Shown here: positions 34,389-43,538 of the stretch, piece by piece
Layout: the number at the start of each line of letters is the position of its first letter
Numbering within the stretch: position 1 is the stretch's first letter
Assembly (NCBI RefSeq): GCF_024296925.1
Contig: NZ_CP101125.1
Span: forward strand, 5,830,501 to 5,894,500
Reading direction: 5' to 3'
Length of the DNA: 64,000 bases
DNA from: Pseudomonas nunensis
GTDB lineage: Bacteria; Pseudomonadota; Gammaproteobacteria; Pseudomonadales; Pseudomonadaceae
Position numbers and translations under genes: made by a program
The notes under the pieces: generated by a model
What the model was told of the DNA's origin: nothing
Seen by the model: the letters and a program-made list of their open reading frames with translations, nothing else
Databases searched by the model: none

Positions 34389-34934
34389 ATGAATGTAGTC
34401 ACCACCGACCTGCCAGGTGTTCTGATCATCGAGCCCAAGGTATTTGGTGACGAGCGCGGCTTCTTTTATGAAAGCTTCAACGCCAAGGCTTTCGAAGAAG
34501 CGACTGGCCTGAATACGAAATTTGTTCAGGACAACCATTCCCGCTCGCAAAAAGGCGTGCTGCGCGGTCTGCATTACCAACTGGAAAACACCCAGGGCAA
34601 ACTGGTGCGCGTCACCGCCGGTGAGGTGCTTGACGTGGCGGTGGACATTCGCCGCAGCTCGCCGCACTTCGGCAAATGGGTCGCTGTACGCCTGTCCGCC
34701 GAAAACCATCGTCAACTTTGGGTTCCGGAAGGTTTCGCCCACGGCTTCGTGGTGCTGAGCGAGTTCGCCGAATTCCTCTACAAGACCACCGACTACTACA
34801 CTCCGTCGGCCGAGCGCGCCATTCGTTGGGATGACCCGGACCTGGCCATCGACTGGCAACTGGACGAAGCGCCGCAGTTGTCCGGCAAGGATCAGGCCGC
34901 CGCGTTCTTCAAGGACGCTGACGTCTTTTCCTGA
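34389..34934 (+). CDS. rfbC: dTDP-4-dehydrorhamnose 3,5-epimerase
   Basis: The protein has 181 residues from MNVVTTDLPGVLIIEPKVFG, with GGAGA before the ATG at 34389. It is a cupin-fold epimerase: the DERGFFYESFN start, SRSQKGVLRGLHYQL with the catalytic His, and the substrate loop VPEGFAHGFVVLS. It makes dTDP-4-dehydro-L-rhamnose, the precursor of L-rhamnose in surface polysaccharide. The other rml genes are not adjacent. In P. aeruginosa rmlC sits just before dctB, as here, so this is the conserved end of the cluster. Confidence 0.95.
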   Translation: MNVVTTDLPGVLIIEPKVFGDERGFFYESFNAKAFEEATGLNTKFVQDNHSRSQKGVLRGLHYQLENTQGKLVRVTAGEVLDVAVDIRRSSPHFGKWVAVRLSAENHRQLWVPEGFAHGFVVLSEFAEFLYKTTDYYTPSAERAIRWDDPDLAIDWQLDEAPQLSGKDQAAAFFKDADVFS

Positions 34935-35034
34935 AACGCTGCCTGAATCTTCACCACAACAGCGCGCCTGGCCCCAGGTGCGCAGACTGCGCCCGCAACC
35001 CTAGGCATAATGCGCCTGTACCCCCAGGCGCTCG

Positions 35035-36849
35035 ATGCTCATGACTCCGACCCTCCCCCGCAGACCCCGCTGGCGCAGCCTGGCCCTGCTTGCCCTGTGC
35101 CTGGCGCCGTTGTTGTGGCCGTTGGAGCATCTGGCCGAGCGCTATTACCGCAGCGAACTGGCCGGGCAGAACCGTCAAACCCTCGACCTCTACGTCGCCA
35201 ACCTGCTGGGCACCCTGCACCGTTATGAAGTATTGCCGCAGATTCTCGGCGACCTGCCCGCCCTGCGCGCCGTGCTCGGTGCGCCTGACGATGGCGTCAC
35301 GCAGGGCAATGCCAATCGTCTGCTGAAAAACATCAGCGCCCAGACCGGCGCTGAAGTCATGTACCTGATGGACACCAGCGGCAAGACCCTGGCGGCGTCC
35401 AATTGGGATAAACACGACAGTTTTGTCGGGCGAAATTTTTCCTTCCGTCCGTACTTCAGCGAAGCCATGGCCGGGCGGCTCGGACGCTTTTTCGGTCTGG
35501 GCACCACCTCGGCGAAACGCGGTTACTTCTTCGCCGCCGCCGTGCGTGAAGGTGAGAAAGTCATCGGCGTATTGGTGGTCAAAGTCGATCTCGATCACAC
35601 CGAAAGCCTCTGGGGCAAAACCCCCGAGCAACTGCTGCTCACCGACCATAACGGCGTGGTCATCCTCACCTCGCGGCCCGAGTGGCGCTTTCGCTCGACT
35701 CGGACCTTGAGTGACGACGAGAACCAAGCGATAAGCGCGATCCAGCCCTACCCGACCCGCAATCCCAAGCCGTTGAAGCTCAATCCCAACGCCTGGCTGA
35801 CCCAGACCCAATCAATCGCGGAAACCGGCTGGAACGTCAGCATCCTCGCGCCCCGCACCCTGATTGATCGCCCGGTGCGCACAGTCGTGGCCATCGGTGG
35901 CGCGACCCTGCTGGTGTTGATGTTGTTGCTCGGCCTGATGATGCAGCGCCGCCGCCATTACCTCGAACGAATCGCCTTCGAAGCCAAGGCCCGTCGCGAA
36001 CTGGAAGGCCGGGTGGCCGAGCGTACCAGCGACCTCGAAGGCCTCAACCGACGCCTGAAGCAGGAAGTGCTGGAACGTGAACAGGCCCAGCAAGAACTGG
36101 TGCGCGCCCAGGATGATTTGGTGCAGGCCGGCAAGCTCTCGGCGTTGGGGACGATGTCGGCAAGTATCAGCCACGAGCTCAACCAGCCGCTGGCGGCGAT
36201 CCGCAGCTACGCGGAAAACGCCGAAGTGCTGCTCGATCATCAACGCACAGACGATGCCCGGGGCAACCTCAAGCTGATCAGCGAGCTGACCGGGCGCATG
36301 GCCTCGATCATTGCGCACCTGCGCGCCTTCGCCCGCCGCGATCGCCACGCCCCGGAAAGCGTCGCGCTGCAACCGGCGCTGGACGATGCCCTGGCGTTGT
36401 TGGCCAAACGTCGCCGGAGCATGGAAGTCGAGCTGATCCGCGATCTACCGGCCGCCACCTTGTGGGTCGAGGCCGGGGAAACCCGTTTGCGCCAAGTGCT
36501 CGGCAACCTGCTGGCCAACGCCCTCGACGCCCTCACCGAAAAAGGCCCGCCGCGTAAACTCTGGTTGAGTGCCCAATCCACCACCGACGGCGTCAACCTG
36601 TACATTCGCGACAACGGCCCCGGGTTTTGCCTGGAAGCGCTGGGTCGCGCCGGCGAGCCCTTCTACACCACCAAGACCCGCACACAGGGCCTTGGGCTGG
36701 GGCTGGCGATATGCGACACCCTGATGCGCGCCTTCGGCGGTGAACTGTCGTTCTCCAACCACAAGGAGGGCGGCGCCCTGATTACCCTGAAGCTACGCGC
36801 CGGCGCGCCGGGTGTGAGCCTGCAACCGTCCGAGGACCGAAGTGCATGA
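35035..36849 (+). CDS. dctB: C4-dicarboxylate sensor kinase DctB
   Basis: The protein has 604 residues. It has a membrane segment at about residues 13-32, a periplasmic double-Cache sensor region (ISAQTGAEVMYLMDTSGKTLAASNW, split by loops) to about 280, a second membrane segment near 290-310, a coiled coil, and the kinase core with H380 in SISHELNQPLAAIRSY. The ATPase domain has N-box NLLANALDAL, DNGPGF and GLGLGLAI. It senses C4-dicarboxylates such as succinate, and phosphorylates DctD. Its stop overlaps dctD (ATGA). Substrate assignment rests on pairing and domain type. Confidence 0.9.
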   Translation: MLMTPTLPRRPRWRSLALLALCLAPLLWPLEHLAERYYRSELAGQNRQTLDLYVANLLGTLHRYEVLPQILGDLPALRAVLGAPDDGVTQGNANRLLKNISAQTGAEVMYLMDTSGKTLAASNWDKHDSFVGRNFSFRPYFSEAMAGRLGRFFGLGTTSAKRGYFFAAAVREGEKVIGVLVVKVDLDHTESLWGKTPEQLLLTDHNGVVILTSRPEWRFRSTRTLSDDENQAISAIQPYPTRNPKPLKLNPNAWLTQTQSIAETGWNVSILAPRTLIDRPVRTVVAIGGATLLVLMLLLGLMMQRRRHYLERIAFEAKARRELEGRVAERTSDLEGLNRRLKQEVLEREQAQQELVRAQDDLVQAGKLSALGTMSASISHELNQPLAAIRSYAENAEVLLDHQRTDDARGNLKLISELTGRMASIIAHLRAFARRDRHAPESVALQPALDDALALLAKRRRSMEVELIRDLPAATLWVEAGETRLRQVLGNLLANALDALTEKGPPRKLWLSAQSTTDGVNLYIRDNGPGFCLEALGRAGEPFYTTKTRTQGLGLGLAICDTLMRAFGGELSFSNHKEGGALITLKLRAGAPGVSLQPSEDRSA

Positions 36850-38240
36850 CCATCGATAACCGCATCCAGGTCGTGTTGATCGACGACGATCCCCATCTGC
36901 GTCAGGCCCTGAGCCAGACCCTGGACCTGGCCGGCCTGAAAATCCTGCCGTTGTCTGAAGCTAAAGGCGTGGTCGGGCAACTGGAGCGTGACTGGCCGGG
37001 CGTGGTGGTCAGTGATATCCGCATGCCGGGCATGGACGGCCTCGAATTGCTGACCGAACTGCACGCCCAGGACCCGGAACTGCCGGTGCTGCTGATCACC
37101 GGCCACGGCGATGTGCCGCTGGCGGTGCAAGCGATGCGTGCCGGCGCCTATGACTTTCTGGAAAAACCCTTCGCCAGCGACGCCCTGCTCGACAGCGTGC
37201 GCCGCGCCTTGGCCTTGCGCCGACTGGTGCTGGATAACCGCAGCCTGCGTCTGGCCCTGAGCGATCGCAATGAATTGAGCACCCGACTGGTCGGGCAGTC
37301 GGCGCCGATGTTGCGCCTGCGCGAGCAGATTGGTGCATTGGCAGCGACCAAGGCCGACGTGCTGATCCTCGGCGAAACCGGTGCCGGCAAAGAAGTGGTG
37401 GCGCGGGCGCTGCATGATTTGTCGAGTCGTCGTAACGGTCCGTTCGTGGCGATCAACGCCGGGGCCTTGGCCGAATCGGTGGTGGAAAGCGAGCTGTTCG
37501 GTCACGAGCCCGGCGCCTTTACCGGAGCGCAAAAGCGCCGTATCGGCAAGTTCGAGTTCGCCAACGGCGGCACGCTGTTCCTCGATGAAATCGAAAGCAT
37601 GAGCCTGGATGTGCAGGTCAAATTGCTGCGCATGTTGCAGGAGCGTGTGGTCGAGCGATTGGGCGGTAATCAGCTGATCCCGCTGGATATCCGCGTCATC
37701 GCCGCGACCAAGGAAGACCTGCGCCAGTCCGCCGATCAGGGCCGCTTCCGCGCCGACTTGTATTACCGGCTGAATGTCGCGCCACTGCGCATTCCTCCGC
37801 TGCGCGAACGCGGCGAAGATGCGTTGATGCTGTTCCAGCATTTCGCCGACGAAGCCAGCGCCCGCCACGGTTTGCCGCCCCACGAATTGCAACCGGGGCA
37901 ACGGGCCCTGCTGCTACGGCACTCCTGGCCGGGCAATGTGCGCGAACTGCAAAACGCCGCCGAACGCTTCGCCTTGGGCCTGGAACTGGCCCTGGACAAC
38001 AGCGCCCCGGACGGCGGCGTCAGCATCACGGTGGAAGTAGTCAGCGGTGGTCTGAGCGAGCAGGTGGAAAACTTCGAAAAATCCCTGATCGCCGCCGAAC
38101 TGGCCCGGCCCCACAGTTCGGTGCGCAGCCTCGCCGAAGCCTTGGGCATTCCGCGCAAGACCTTGCACGACAAGCTGCGCAAGCATGGTCTGAACTTCGC
38201 CGACAGCGGCGCCCACAGCCACACTGACGAGCTCGATTGA
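36846..38240 (+). CDS. dctD: Sigma-54 response regulator DctD
   Basis: The protein has 464 residues with three domains. The receiver has LIDDDPHL and phospho-acceptor D57 (VVVSDIRMPG). The AAA+ domain has Walker A GETGAGKE, the sigma-54 contact loop GAFTGA and Walker B GGTLFLDEIESM. The C-terminal Fis-type helix-turn-helix has SLAEALGIPRKTLHDKLRKH. It activates RpoN-dependent dicarboxylate transport genes (dctA or dctPQM), which are not in this window. The start overlaps dctB by four bases. Confidence 0.95.
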   Translation: MTIDNRIQVVLIDDDPHLRQALSQTLDLAGLKILPLSEAKGVVGQLERDWPGVVVSDIRMPGMDGLELLTELHAQDPELPVLLITGHGDVPLAVQAMRAGAYDFLEKPFASDALLDSVRRALALRRLVLDNRSLRLALSDRNELSTRLVGQSAPMLRLREQIGALAATKADVLILGETGAGKEVVARALHDLSSRRNGPFVAINAGALAESVVESELFGHEPGAFTGAQKRRIGKFEFANGGTLFLDEIESMSLDVQVKLLRMLQERVVERLGGNQLIPLDIRVIAATKEDLRQSADQGRFRADLYYRLNVAPLRIPPLRERGEDALMLFQHFADEASARHGLPPHELQPGQRALLLRHSWPGNVRELQNAAERFALGLELALDNSAPDGGVSITVEVVSGGLSEQVENFEKSLIAAELARPHSSVRSLAEALGIPRKTLHDKLRKHGLNFADSGAHSHTDELD

Positions 38241-38280
38241 GCTACCGTCAAATCATCACTTCCCAACGAGAGACCTGTGA

Positions 38281-38736
38281 ATGAGCCGCGACAGTCGTCA
38301 CCTGGAATCCGTTCTCCATCGCGACATTCCCCTGACACGGGAGATGGGCGTGAAAGTGCTCGACTGGCACGACCAGCAACTGCGCCTGCACTTGCCGCTG
38401 GACCCTAACGTCAATCACAAAAGCACCATGTTCGGCGGCAGCCTGTACTGCGGCGCGGTGCTGGCAGGTTGGGGCTGGCTGCATTTGCGTTTGCGGGAAG
38501 AGGGCATTGAAGACGGGCACATCGTGATTCACGAAGGGCTGATCAACTATCCGCTGCCGGTGACCAGCGATGCTGTCGCGATTTGCCAGGCGCCGAGTGC
38601 GGTGGTCTGGAAGAAGTTTCTGGCGATGTACAAGCGCTATGGCCGGGCACGGCTGGCGCTGCATTCGCGGGTGGTGAATGTGGGGACGGAAGAGGATGCG
38701 GTGACGTTTACCGGGCAGTACGTATTACACCGATAA
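38281..38736 (+). CDS. YiiD C-terminal-type thioesterase-like protein
   Basis: The protein has 151 residues with a hotdog fold: VNHKSTMFGGSLYCGAVLAGWGWL is the central helix with its N-terminal segment. The family corresponds to the C-terminal domain of E. coli YiiD. It probably acts on acyl thioesters, but no substrate is known. It follows dctD by 40 bases on the same strand. Confidence 0.8.
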   Translation: MSRDSRHLESVLHRDIPLTREMGVKVLDWHDQQLRLHLPLDPNVNHKSTMFGGSLYCGAVLAGWGWLHLRLREEGIEDGHIVIHEGLINYPLPVTSDAVAICQAPSAVVWKKFLAMYKRYGRARLALHSRVVNVGTEEDAVTFTGQYVLHR

Positions 38737-38756
38737 ACCGGGACGCCACAAAAACC

Positions 38757-38846
38757 TGTGGGAGCGGGCTTGCTCGCGAAGGGGTCGTCAGCCTCAACAT
38801 CAATGTTGACTGACACACCGCTTTCGCGAGCAAGCCCGCTCCCACA
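38757..38846. repeat. REPIN (inverted REP pair)
   Basis: TGTGGGAGCGGGCTTGCTCG and its reverse complement with a 40-base spacer, lying between the convergent thioesterase and cysQ genes. Confidence 0.9.
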
Positions 38847-38865
38847 TGGGTATCGCGTAACGAGC

Positions 38866-39699
38866 TTATCCGCGTGCAAGCTCCAACAACTTCTCACGCC
38901 ACGCCGCCTTCGCAGGTAACGCCAGGAAAAACTCGTTCAGCAGCGATTCCCGCGCCGGATAACAAAACGGCGCACCGCTCAGATCCAGCACTTCACCGCC
39001 CGCGCCTTCCAGCACACCTTGTGCCGCAGCGGTGTCCCATTGGGAGGTCGGGGCCAGGCGCGGATAACAATCTGCCGCCCCTTCCGCCAACATGCAGAAT
39101 TTCAGCGAACTGCCGAAATTCGCCAGTTGCAGCTCACCCAGACTGGCACTCAACCCAGCCAGCAAGCGCTCCTGCTCAGGACTGGAATGCCGACGACTGG
39201 CCACCACGGTAAACGCCTCACCTGCCGCCGGCACTTCGCGCACCTGAATCGGCAGCGGCGTCGCGCCTTGATCGCCACGCCACGCGCCCAGCCCGGCGCC
39301 ACCCACGTAGAAGCGGCCATTGGTCGGCATCGACACTACGCCAAACACCACACGGCCCTGCTCGATCAACGCAATGTTGACGGTAAATTCTTCGCTTCCA
39401 GAGATAAATTCCTTGGTACCGTCCAGCGGGTCCACCAGCCACCAGCGCTGCCACCCGGCGCGCACGCTCTGGGGGATGTTGGCGTCTTCTTCGGACAGTA
39501 TCGGGATGCTCGGGTCCAGCGCAGTCAGCCCGTCGACGATCACGTGGTGAGCCGCCAAATCAGCGGCCGTGACCGGTGAATCATCGGACTTGGCGGTCAC
39601 CGCCGTGCCAGTTCGCCAAAAAGGCAGGATCGCTTCGCCAGCCTTCAACGCCAGTTCAACCACCGACGCCATCAACGGATGGGGGAAATTCAAACTCAT
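38866..39699 (-). CDS. cysQ: 3'(2'),5'-bisphosphate nucleotidase CysQ
   Basis: The protein has 277 residues of the inositol monophosphatase fold. The metal-binding motifs are ILSEED, WWLVDPLDGTKEF and, near the end, QWDTAAAQGVLEGAGG. It removes the 3' phosphate of PAP from sulfate assimilation and CoA turnover. It overlaps nudE by four bases, so the two form an operon. The gene order cysQ-nudE-yrfG is conserved in Pseudomonas. Confidence 0.93.
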   Translation of the reverse strand: MSLNFPHPLMASVVELALKAGEAILPFWRTGTAVTAKSDDSPVTAADLAAHHVIVDGLTALDPSIPILSEEDANIPQSVRAGWQRWWLVDPLDGTKEFISGSEEFTVNIALIEQGRVVFGVVSMPTNGRFYVGGAGLGAWRGDQGATPLPIQVREVPAAGEAFTVVASRRHSSPEQERLLAGLSASLGELQLANFGSSLKFCMLAEGAADCYPRLAPTSQWDTAAAQGVLEGAGGEVLDLSGAPFCYPARESLLNEFFLALPAKAAWREKLLELARG

Positions 39700-40262
39700 G
39701 GCAAAAACACCCCACGTTGGGTCAGTAGGTCTCGGGCCAGATACAGCGCCGCCAAGGCACGACCCTCGGTGAATTGCGGGTTCTGCGCCAGGGCCGACAG
39801 TTCGCGCAGGTTGACCTTGTCCACCCGCATCGGCTCGGGCTCGTCACCTTCAAGGCTTTCTTCGTACAAGTCAGTGGCCAATACCACCTGAATCTTCTGG
39901 CTCATGTAACCGGGCGACAACGACAACTCGGTCAAATGCTCCAACTGCCGCGCGCCATACCCGGCCTCTTCCTTGAGCTCCCGCTCGGCCGCCGCCAGCA
40001 CGTCTTCGCCCGGCTCGATCAAGCCTTTGGGCAAGGACAATTCATATTCATCGGTGCCGCCGCAATATTCTTCGACCAATACCGCGTGGTCCGCATCGAG
40101 CATCGCCACAATCATCACCGCGCCATACCCGGCGCCTTTGCCGACCAAACGCTCGTAAGTGCGCTCCACGCCATTGGAAAAGCGCAGCTTCAGCTCTTCG
40201 ACGCAGAATAAACGGCTGGTGGCGACAATCTCGCGGGCGAGTACGGTGGGTTTCTGGCGCAT
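39696..40262 (-). CDS. nudE: ADP compounds hydrolase NudE
   Basis: The protein has 188 residues. The Nudix box reads GLIEPGEDVLAAAERELKEE, followed by AGY, in the G-x5-E-x7-REUXEE pattern. NudE cleaves ADP-ribose, NADH and Ap3A. The gene leads the nudE-cysQ operon, and its 5' end faces yrfG across a short divergent promoter region at 40263-40351. Confidence 0.92.
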   Translation of the reverse strand: MRQKPTVLAREIVATSRLFCVEELKLRFSNGVERTYERLVGKGAGYGAVMIVAMLDADHAVLVEEYCGGTDEYELSLPKGLIEPGEDVLAAAERELKEEAGYGARQLEHLTELSLSPGYMSQKIQVVLATDLYEESLEGDEPEPMRVDKVNLRELSALAQNPQFTEGRALAALYLARDLLTQRGVFLP

Positions 40263-40351
40263 GCAAAGCTCCTTGGCGTGAACGCGCTACTATAACGCGG
40301 CTTTCCCGATTGTTTACGTCGGATATCTTTCTACCGTTAGAGACGTTTGCC

Positions 40352-41014
40352 ATGCCTTCATTACCCTGGCGCGACATCGACACCGTTCTGCTGGATATGG
40401 ACGGCACGCTGCTGGACCTGCACTACGACAACCATTTCTGGATGGAACACCTGCCCCAGCGTTATGCCGAGTTGCACGGGGTGAGCCGGGCCATGGCCGA
40501 GATGGAATTGCAGCCGTTGTTCGAACGTAACGCCGGCCAGTTGCAGTGGTACTGCCTGGACTTCTGGAGCGCCGAACTGAAGATTCCGGTGCGCGAACTT
40601 AAACTGGAAACCGCGCACCTGATCGCCCTGCGACCGGATGCAGACACCTTCCTGGCGGCGATCAAGCAGGCCGGCAAGCGGGTGGTGATGATCACCAATG
40701 CCCATCGTGATTCGCTGTCATTGAAGCTGGAGCGGATTGAACTGGCGCCGTATTTCGAGCGCCTGATCAGCTCCCACGATTACGGGTTTGCCAAAGAGAA
40801 TCCGCAGTTCTGGGATGCACTTCAGGCGGACATCGGCTTCGATCCGGCGCGTAGCCTGTTTATCGATGACACCTTGCCGATCCTGCGCAGTGCGCGGAAT
40901 TTTGGCGTGGCGCATCTGTTGGCCGTGAGCGAGCCGGACAGTCGCAAAGGACCGAAGGACACGGCGGAATTTGCGGCGGTGGGGGATTATCGGGATTTGA
41001 TTGAGGGGCTCTAG
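40352..41014 (+). CDS. yrfG: HAD-family GMP/IMP nucleotidase YrfG
   Basis: The protein has 220 residues from the ATG at 40352; an upstream in-frame ATG at 40310 lies too close to nudE. Motif I is DMDGTLLDLHYD, motif II MITNAHRD, and motif IV IDDTLPIL. The enzyme removes phosphate from purine nucleotides such as GMP and IMP. It is transcribed divergently from nudE. The start has no strong Shine-Dalgarno, so it is taken by family length. Confidence 0.85.
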   Translation: MPSLPWRDIDTVLLDMDGTLLDLHYDNHFWMEHLPQRYAELHGVSRAMAEMELQPLFERNAGQLQWYCLDFWSAELKIPVRELKLETAHLIALRPDADTFLAAIKQAGKRVVMITNAHRDSLSLKLERIELAPYFERLISSHDYGFAKENPQFWDALQADIGFDPARSLFIDDTLPILRSARNFGVAHLLAVSEPDSRKGPKDTAEFAAVGDYRDLIEGL

Positions 41015-41028
41015 ACCGCGCCGCCTGC

Positions 41029-41118
41029 TTCGCGGGCAAGCCTCGCTCTTACGGGTTTGTGTCGTACGCACATTACGAGACCGACACAAAACCTGTAGGA
41101 GCGAGGCTTGCCCGCGAA
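41029..41118. repeat. REPIN of the GCCTCGC variant
   Basis: TTCGCGGGCAAGCCTCGCTC on the left and GGAGCGAGGCTTGCCCGCGA on the right form an inverted pair, a different sequence variant from the GGGCTTGCTCGCG type. It lies between the convergent yrfG and LysM/BON genes. Confidence 0.85.
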
Positions 41119-41132
41119 AGCGATCTCAAACC

Positions 41133-41582
41133 TTACTCAGGAATCCGCAACGACTGCCCCGGATAGATCTTGTTCGGATCCTTGAGCATCGGCTTGTTGG
41201 CCTCAAAGATTTTGTTGTACTTGTTGGCATCGCCATACACACGCTTGGAAATGGCGCTAAGCGTGTCGCCTTTCTCCACCGTGACAAACTTCGCCGGTGT
41301 GGCCACCGGACCAGTCACGGTGATCTGGTCATCCACGCCGCTGATGCCGGCCACGTTACCGAGGGCCAGCAGAATTTTTTCTTTCTCTTCCTGACTGGCG
41401 GCTTCGCCCGTGGCAATAATTTTCTCGCCTTCGACCTTCACCTGAATTTTCGAAGTGTCGATACCCGTCAGTGCATCCTTCACATGCTTTGTCAGCGCCT
41501 CGCTATTGGCTTCGGCCTTGTCCGGCGTCAGCGCATCAAGGATTTTTTCTCCGGCATCTTTCAAAAAGCTGAAAAGGCTCAT
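41133..41582 (-). CDS. kbp: BON-LysM protein Kbp/YgaU
   Basis: The protein has 149 residues. A BON domain covers about 25-90 ([20 protein letters not shown] and [14 protein letters not shown]) and a LysM domain about 98-147 ([17 protein letters not shown] and [11 protein letters not shown]). E. coli Kbp binds K+ in the cytoplasm and is induced by osmotic stress. There is no signal peptide, which fits. Confidence 0.9.
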   Translation of the reverse strand: MSLFSFLKDAGEKILDALTPDKAEANSEALTKHVKDALTGIDTSKIQVKVEGEKIIATGEAASQEEKEKILLALGNVAGISGVDDQITVTGPVATPAKFVTVEKGDTLSAISKRVYGDANKYNKIFEANKPMLKDPNKIYPGQSLRIPE

Positions 41583-41718
41583 CGTGTTCTCTCCATGGGA
41601 TAAGGGTCCAGACGCAAAAGACTAGACCAGACTCCTGAAGCCCGGTTCCCAGCCGACCAATGACCCCACCCCGCGCAAGCGCTAGAATCGCAAACCCTGC
41701 CCGCGCCTTGGAGCGAAG

Positions 41719-42606
41719 ATGGACATCAAGCAGCTCAAATTCCTCATCGCCCTCGACGAAACCCGACACTTCGGCCAAGCCGCCGCGCGCTGTCACATTA
41801 CCCAGCCGACACTGTCGATGCGCCTGCGCAGCCTCGAAGAAGAACTCGAGTTGCCGCTGGTCAATCGCGGTCAGCGCTTCGAAGGCTTCACCGCGCCGGG
41901 CGAGCGGGTGCTGGCCTGGGCGCGTACGGTGCTGGCGGCTTACGACGGTTTGCAGGCCGAAGCCGCTGCTTGTCGCGGCAATCTGGTAGGTACGTTGCGC
42001 CTGGGCGTGGTGCCGCTGTCGAGTTTCGATCCGCTGCCCTTGATGCAACGCCTGCACGCCGAACACCCGAACCTGCGCTTCGAACTATCGGCGCTGAGTT
42101 CCGAGCAGATCCTCGAACAACTGGCGAACAATCGCCTGGACCTCGGTGTCTCCTACCTGGAACGTCTGGATGGTGAGCGCTTCGACTCCCTGGCCTTCAG
42201 CGAAACCCGCATGGGCCTGCTCTACGATCAGCGTTTTTACAACTTTGGAGAGGCGCCGCTCAACTGGGAATCGCTGATCGAACTGCCCCTGGGCATGCTC
42301 ACCAGCGGCATGCACTTTCGTCAGTCCATCGACCACAATTTCCACAGTCGCGGGCTGACTCCCCAGCCGTTGCTGCAAACGGATGCGGTCCATCAATTGT
42401 TACAAGCGGTTCACGGTGGGTTTTGTTGCGCGGTGATGCCGCTGGACAGCGGTTTGGAAAACCTCACCGACCATTTGCGCCTGCACCCCATCGAAAACGC
42501 GCAAACCCTAAGCCGGCTGGGGCTGATCATGCGTCGCAGCGCCCCGCGCTCAGCATTGGCGGAGGCCTGCTTCGCGATCTATCAGAAATCGCAGAGCGAG
42601 TCTTGA
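41719..42606 (+). CDS. LysR-type regulator
   Basis: The protein has 295 residues. The winged helix-turn-helix reads MDIKQLKFLIALDETRHFGQ, AAARCHITQPTLSMRLRSLE; the effector domain follows from about residue 90. It is the gene before fdhD and the molybdoenzyme gene, and in PAO1 the matching regulator (PA5179) is also placed here. It probably controls those genes, by position. Confidence 0.88.
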   Translation: MDIKQLKFLIALDETRHFGQAAARCHITQPTLSMRLRSLEEELELPLVNRGQRFEGFTAPGERVLAWARTVLAAYDGLQAEAAACRGNLVGTLRLGVVPLSSFDPLPLMQRLHAEHPNLRFELSALSSEQILEQLANNRLDLGVSYLERLDGERFDSLAFSETRMGLLYDQRFYNFGEAPLNWESLIELPLGMLTSGMHFRQSIDHNFHSRGLTPQPLLQTDAVHQLLQAVHGGFCCAVMPLDSGLENLTDHLRLHPIENAQTLSRLGLIMRRSAPRSALAEACFAIYQKSQSES

Positions 42607-42698
42607 TCGACGGCATCTATCGGTAGATCAGTAATAGCGATTAGACGCGACAAGTTGACGCGCATAGGCTTAGAGCTGATCAAACCGTCGGTGAAGTC

Positions 42699-43538
42699 AT
42701 GAACGCCAAGCGCCCTGCAAGCGCGGCGCCCGCACTCGAAACGCCCGCGCCCGCCGCCAGCCAGACCTACAGTTACAGCGACCTTCAATACACCGAATCG
42801 GCCAGCACCGCGCTTGCCGAGGAAGTGGCGTTGGCGATCGCCTACAACGGCATCAGCCAGGCCGTGATGCTGGTCACCCCGACGGACCTTGAAGACTTCA
42901 TCGTCGGTTTCAGCCTCGGTAGCGGCATCATCGAAGACGCTACCGACATCTATGACCTGCAATTGACCGGTGAGGGCTCGGCGCAATACGCGCAAGTGAC
43001 CATCGCCAATCGCGCCTTCTGGAACCTCAAGCAGCAACGTCGGCAACTCGCCGGCACCAGCGGTTGTGGACTCTGTGGCGTGGAAGCGGTCGAGCAGGCA
43101 TTGCCCGATCTCAAAGTATTGCCCGGTGCACCGCTGCCGCCCGCTGAATGGCTCGACGGTTTGCGCCAGCGCATCGGCGCGTTCCAGCCGCTGGGCCAAC
43201 ATTGCGGCGCGGTGCATGCGGCAGTGTTCATGAACGGCCAGGGCGAGTTGCTGCTGGGCCGCGAAGACATCGGCCGGCACAACGCCCTCGACAAGCTGAT
43301 CGGCGGCTTGATCCGCCAGAACATCCCGACTGCTGGCGGACTGGCGATTGTCACCAGCCGTTGCAGCCTCGAATTGATCCAGAAAGTGCTGCGCGCAGGC
43401 ATCCAGACCCTCGTCAGCCTGTCGTCGCCCACGGGCCTTGCCGTGCAATGGGCCCGTCGTCACAACCTCAATCTCATCCACCTGCCGCAAAAAAGTGCGC
43501 CGCGGGTCTACAGCCCTGCGTTGGAGAATCAAGCGTGA
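42699..43538 (+). CDS. fdhD: Formate dehydrogenase accessory sulfurtransferase FdhD
   Basis: The protein has 279 residues. The conserved loop SGCGLCGVEA holds the two cysteines that carry the sulfur; FdhD passes sulfur from IscS to the molybdenum cofactor of formate dehydrogenases. The C-terminal REDIGRHNALDKLIGG is a standard segment. It overlaps the enzyme gene by four bases (GTGA), so they are coupled. It serves the next gene product. Confidence 0.93.
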   Translation: MNAKRPASAAPALETPAPAASQTYSYSDLQYTESASTALAEEVALAIAYNGISQAVMLVTPTDLEDFIVGFSLGSGIIEDATDIYDLQLTGEGSAQYAQVTIANRAFWNLKQQRRQLAGTSGCGLCGVEAVEQALPDLKVLPGAPLPPAEWLDGLRQRIGAFQPLGQHCGAVHAAVFMNGQGELLLGREDIGRHNALDKLIGGLIRQNIPTAGGLAIVTSRCSLELIQKVLRAGIQTLVSLSSPTGLAVQWARRHNLNLIHLPQKSAPRVYSPALENQA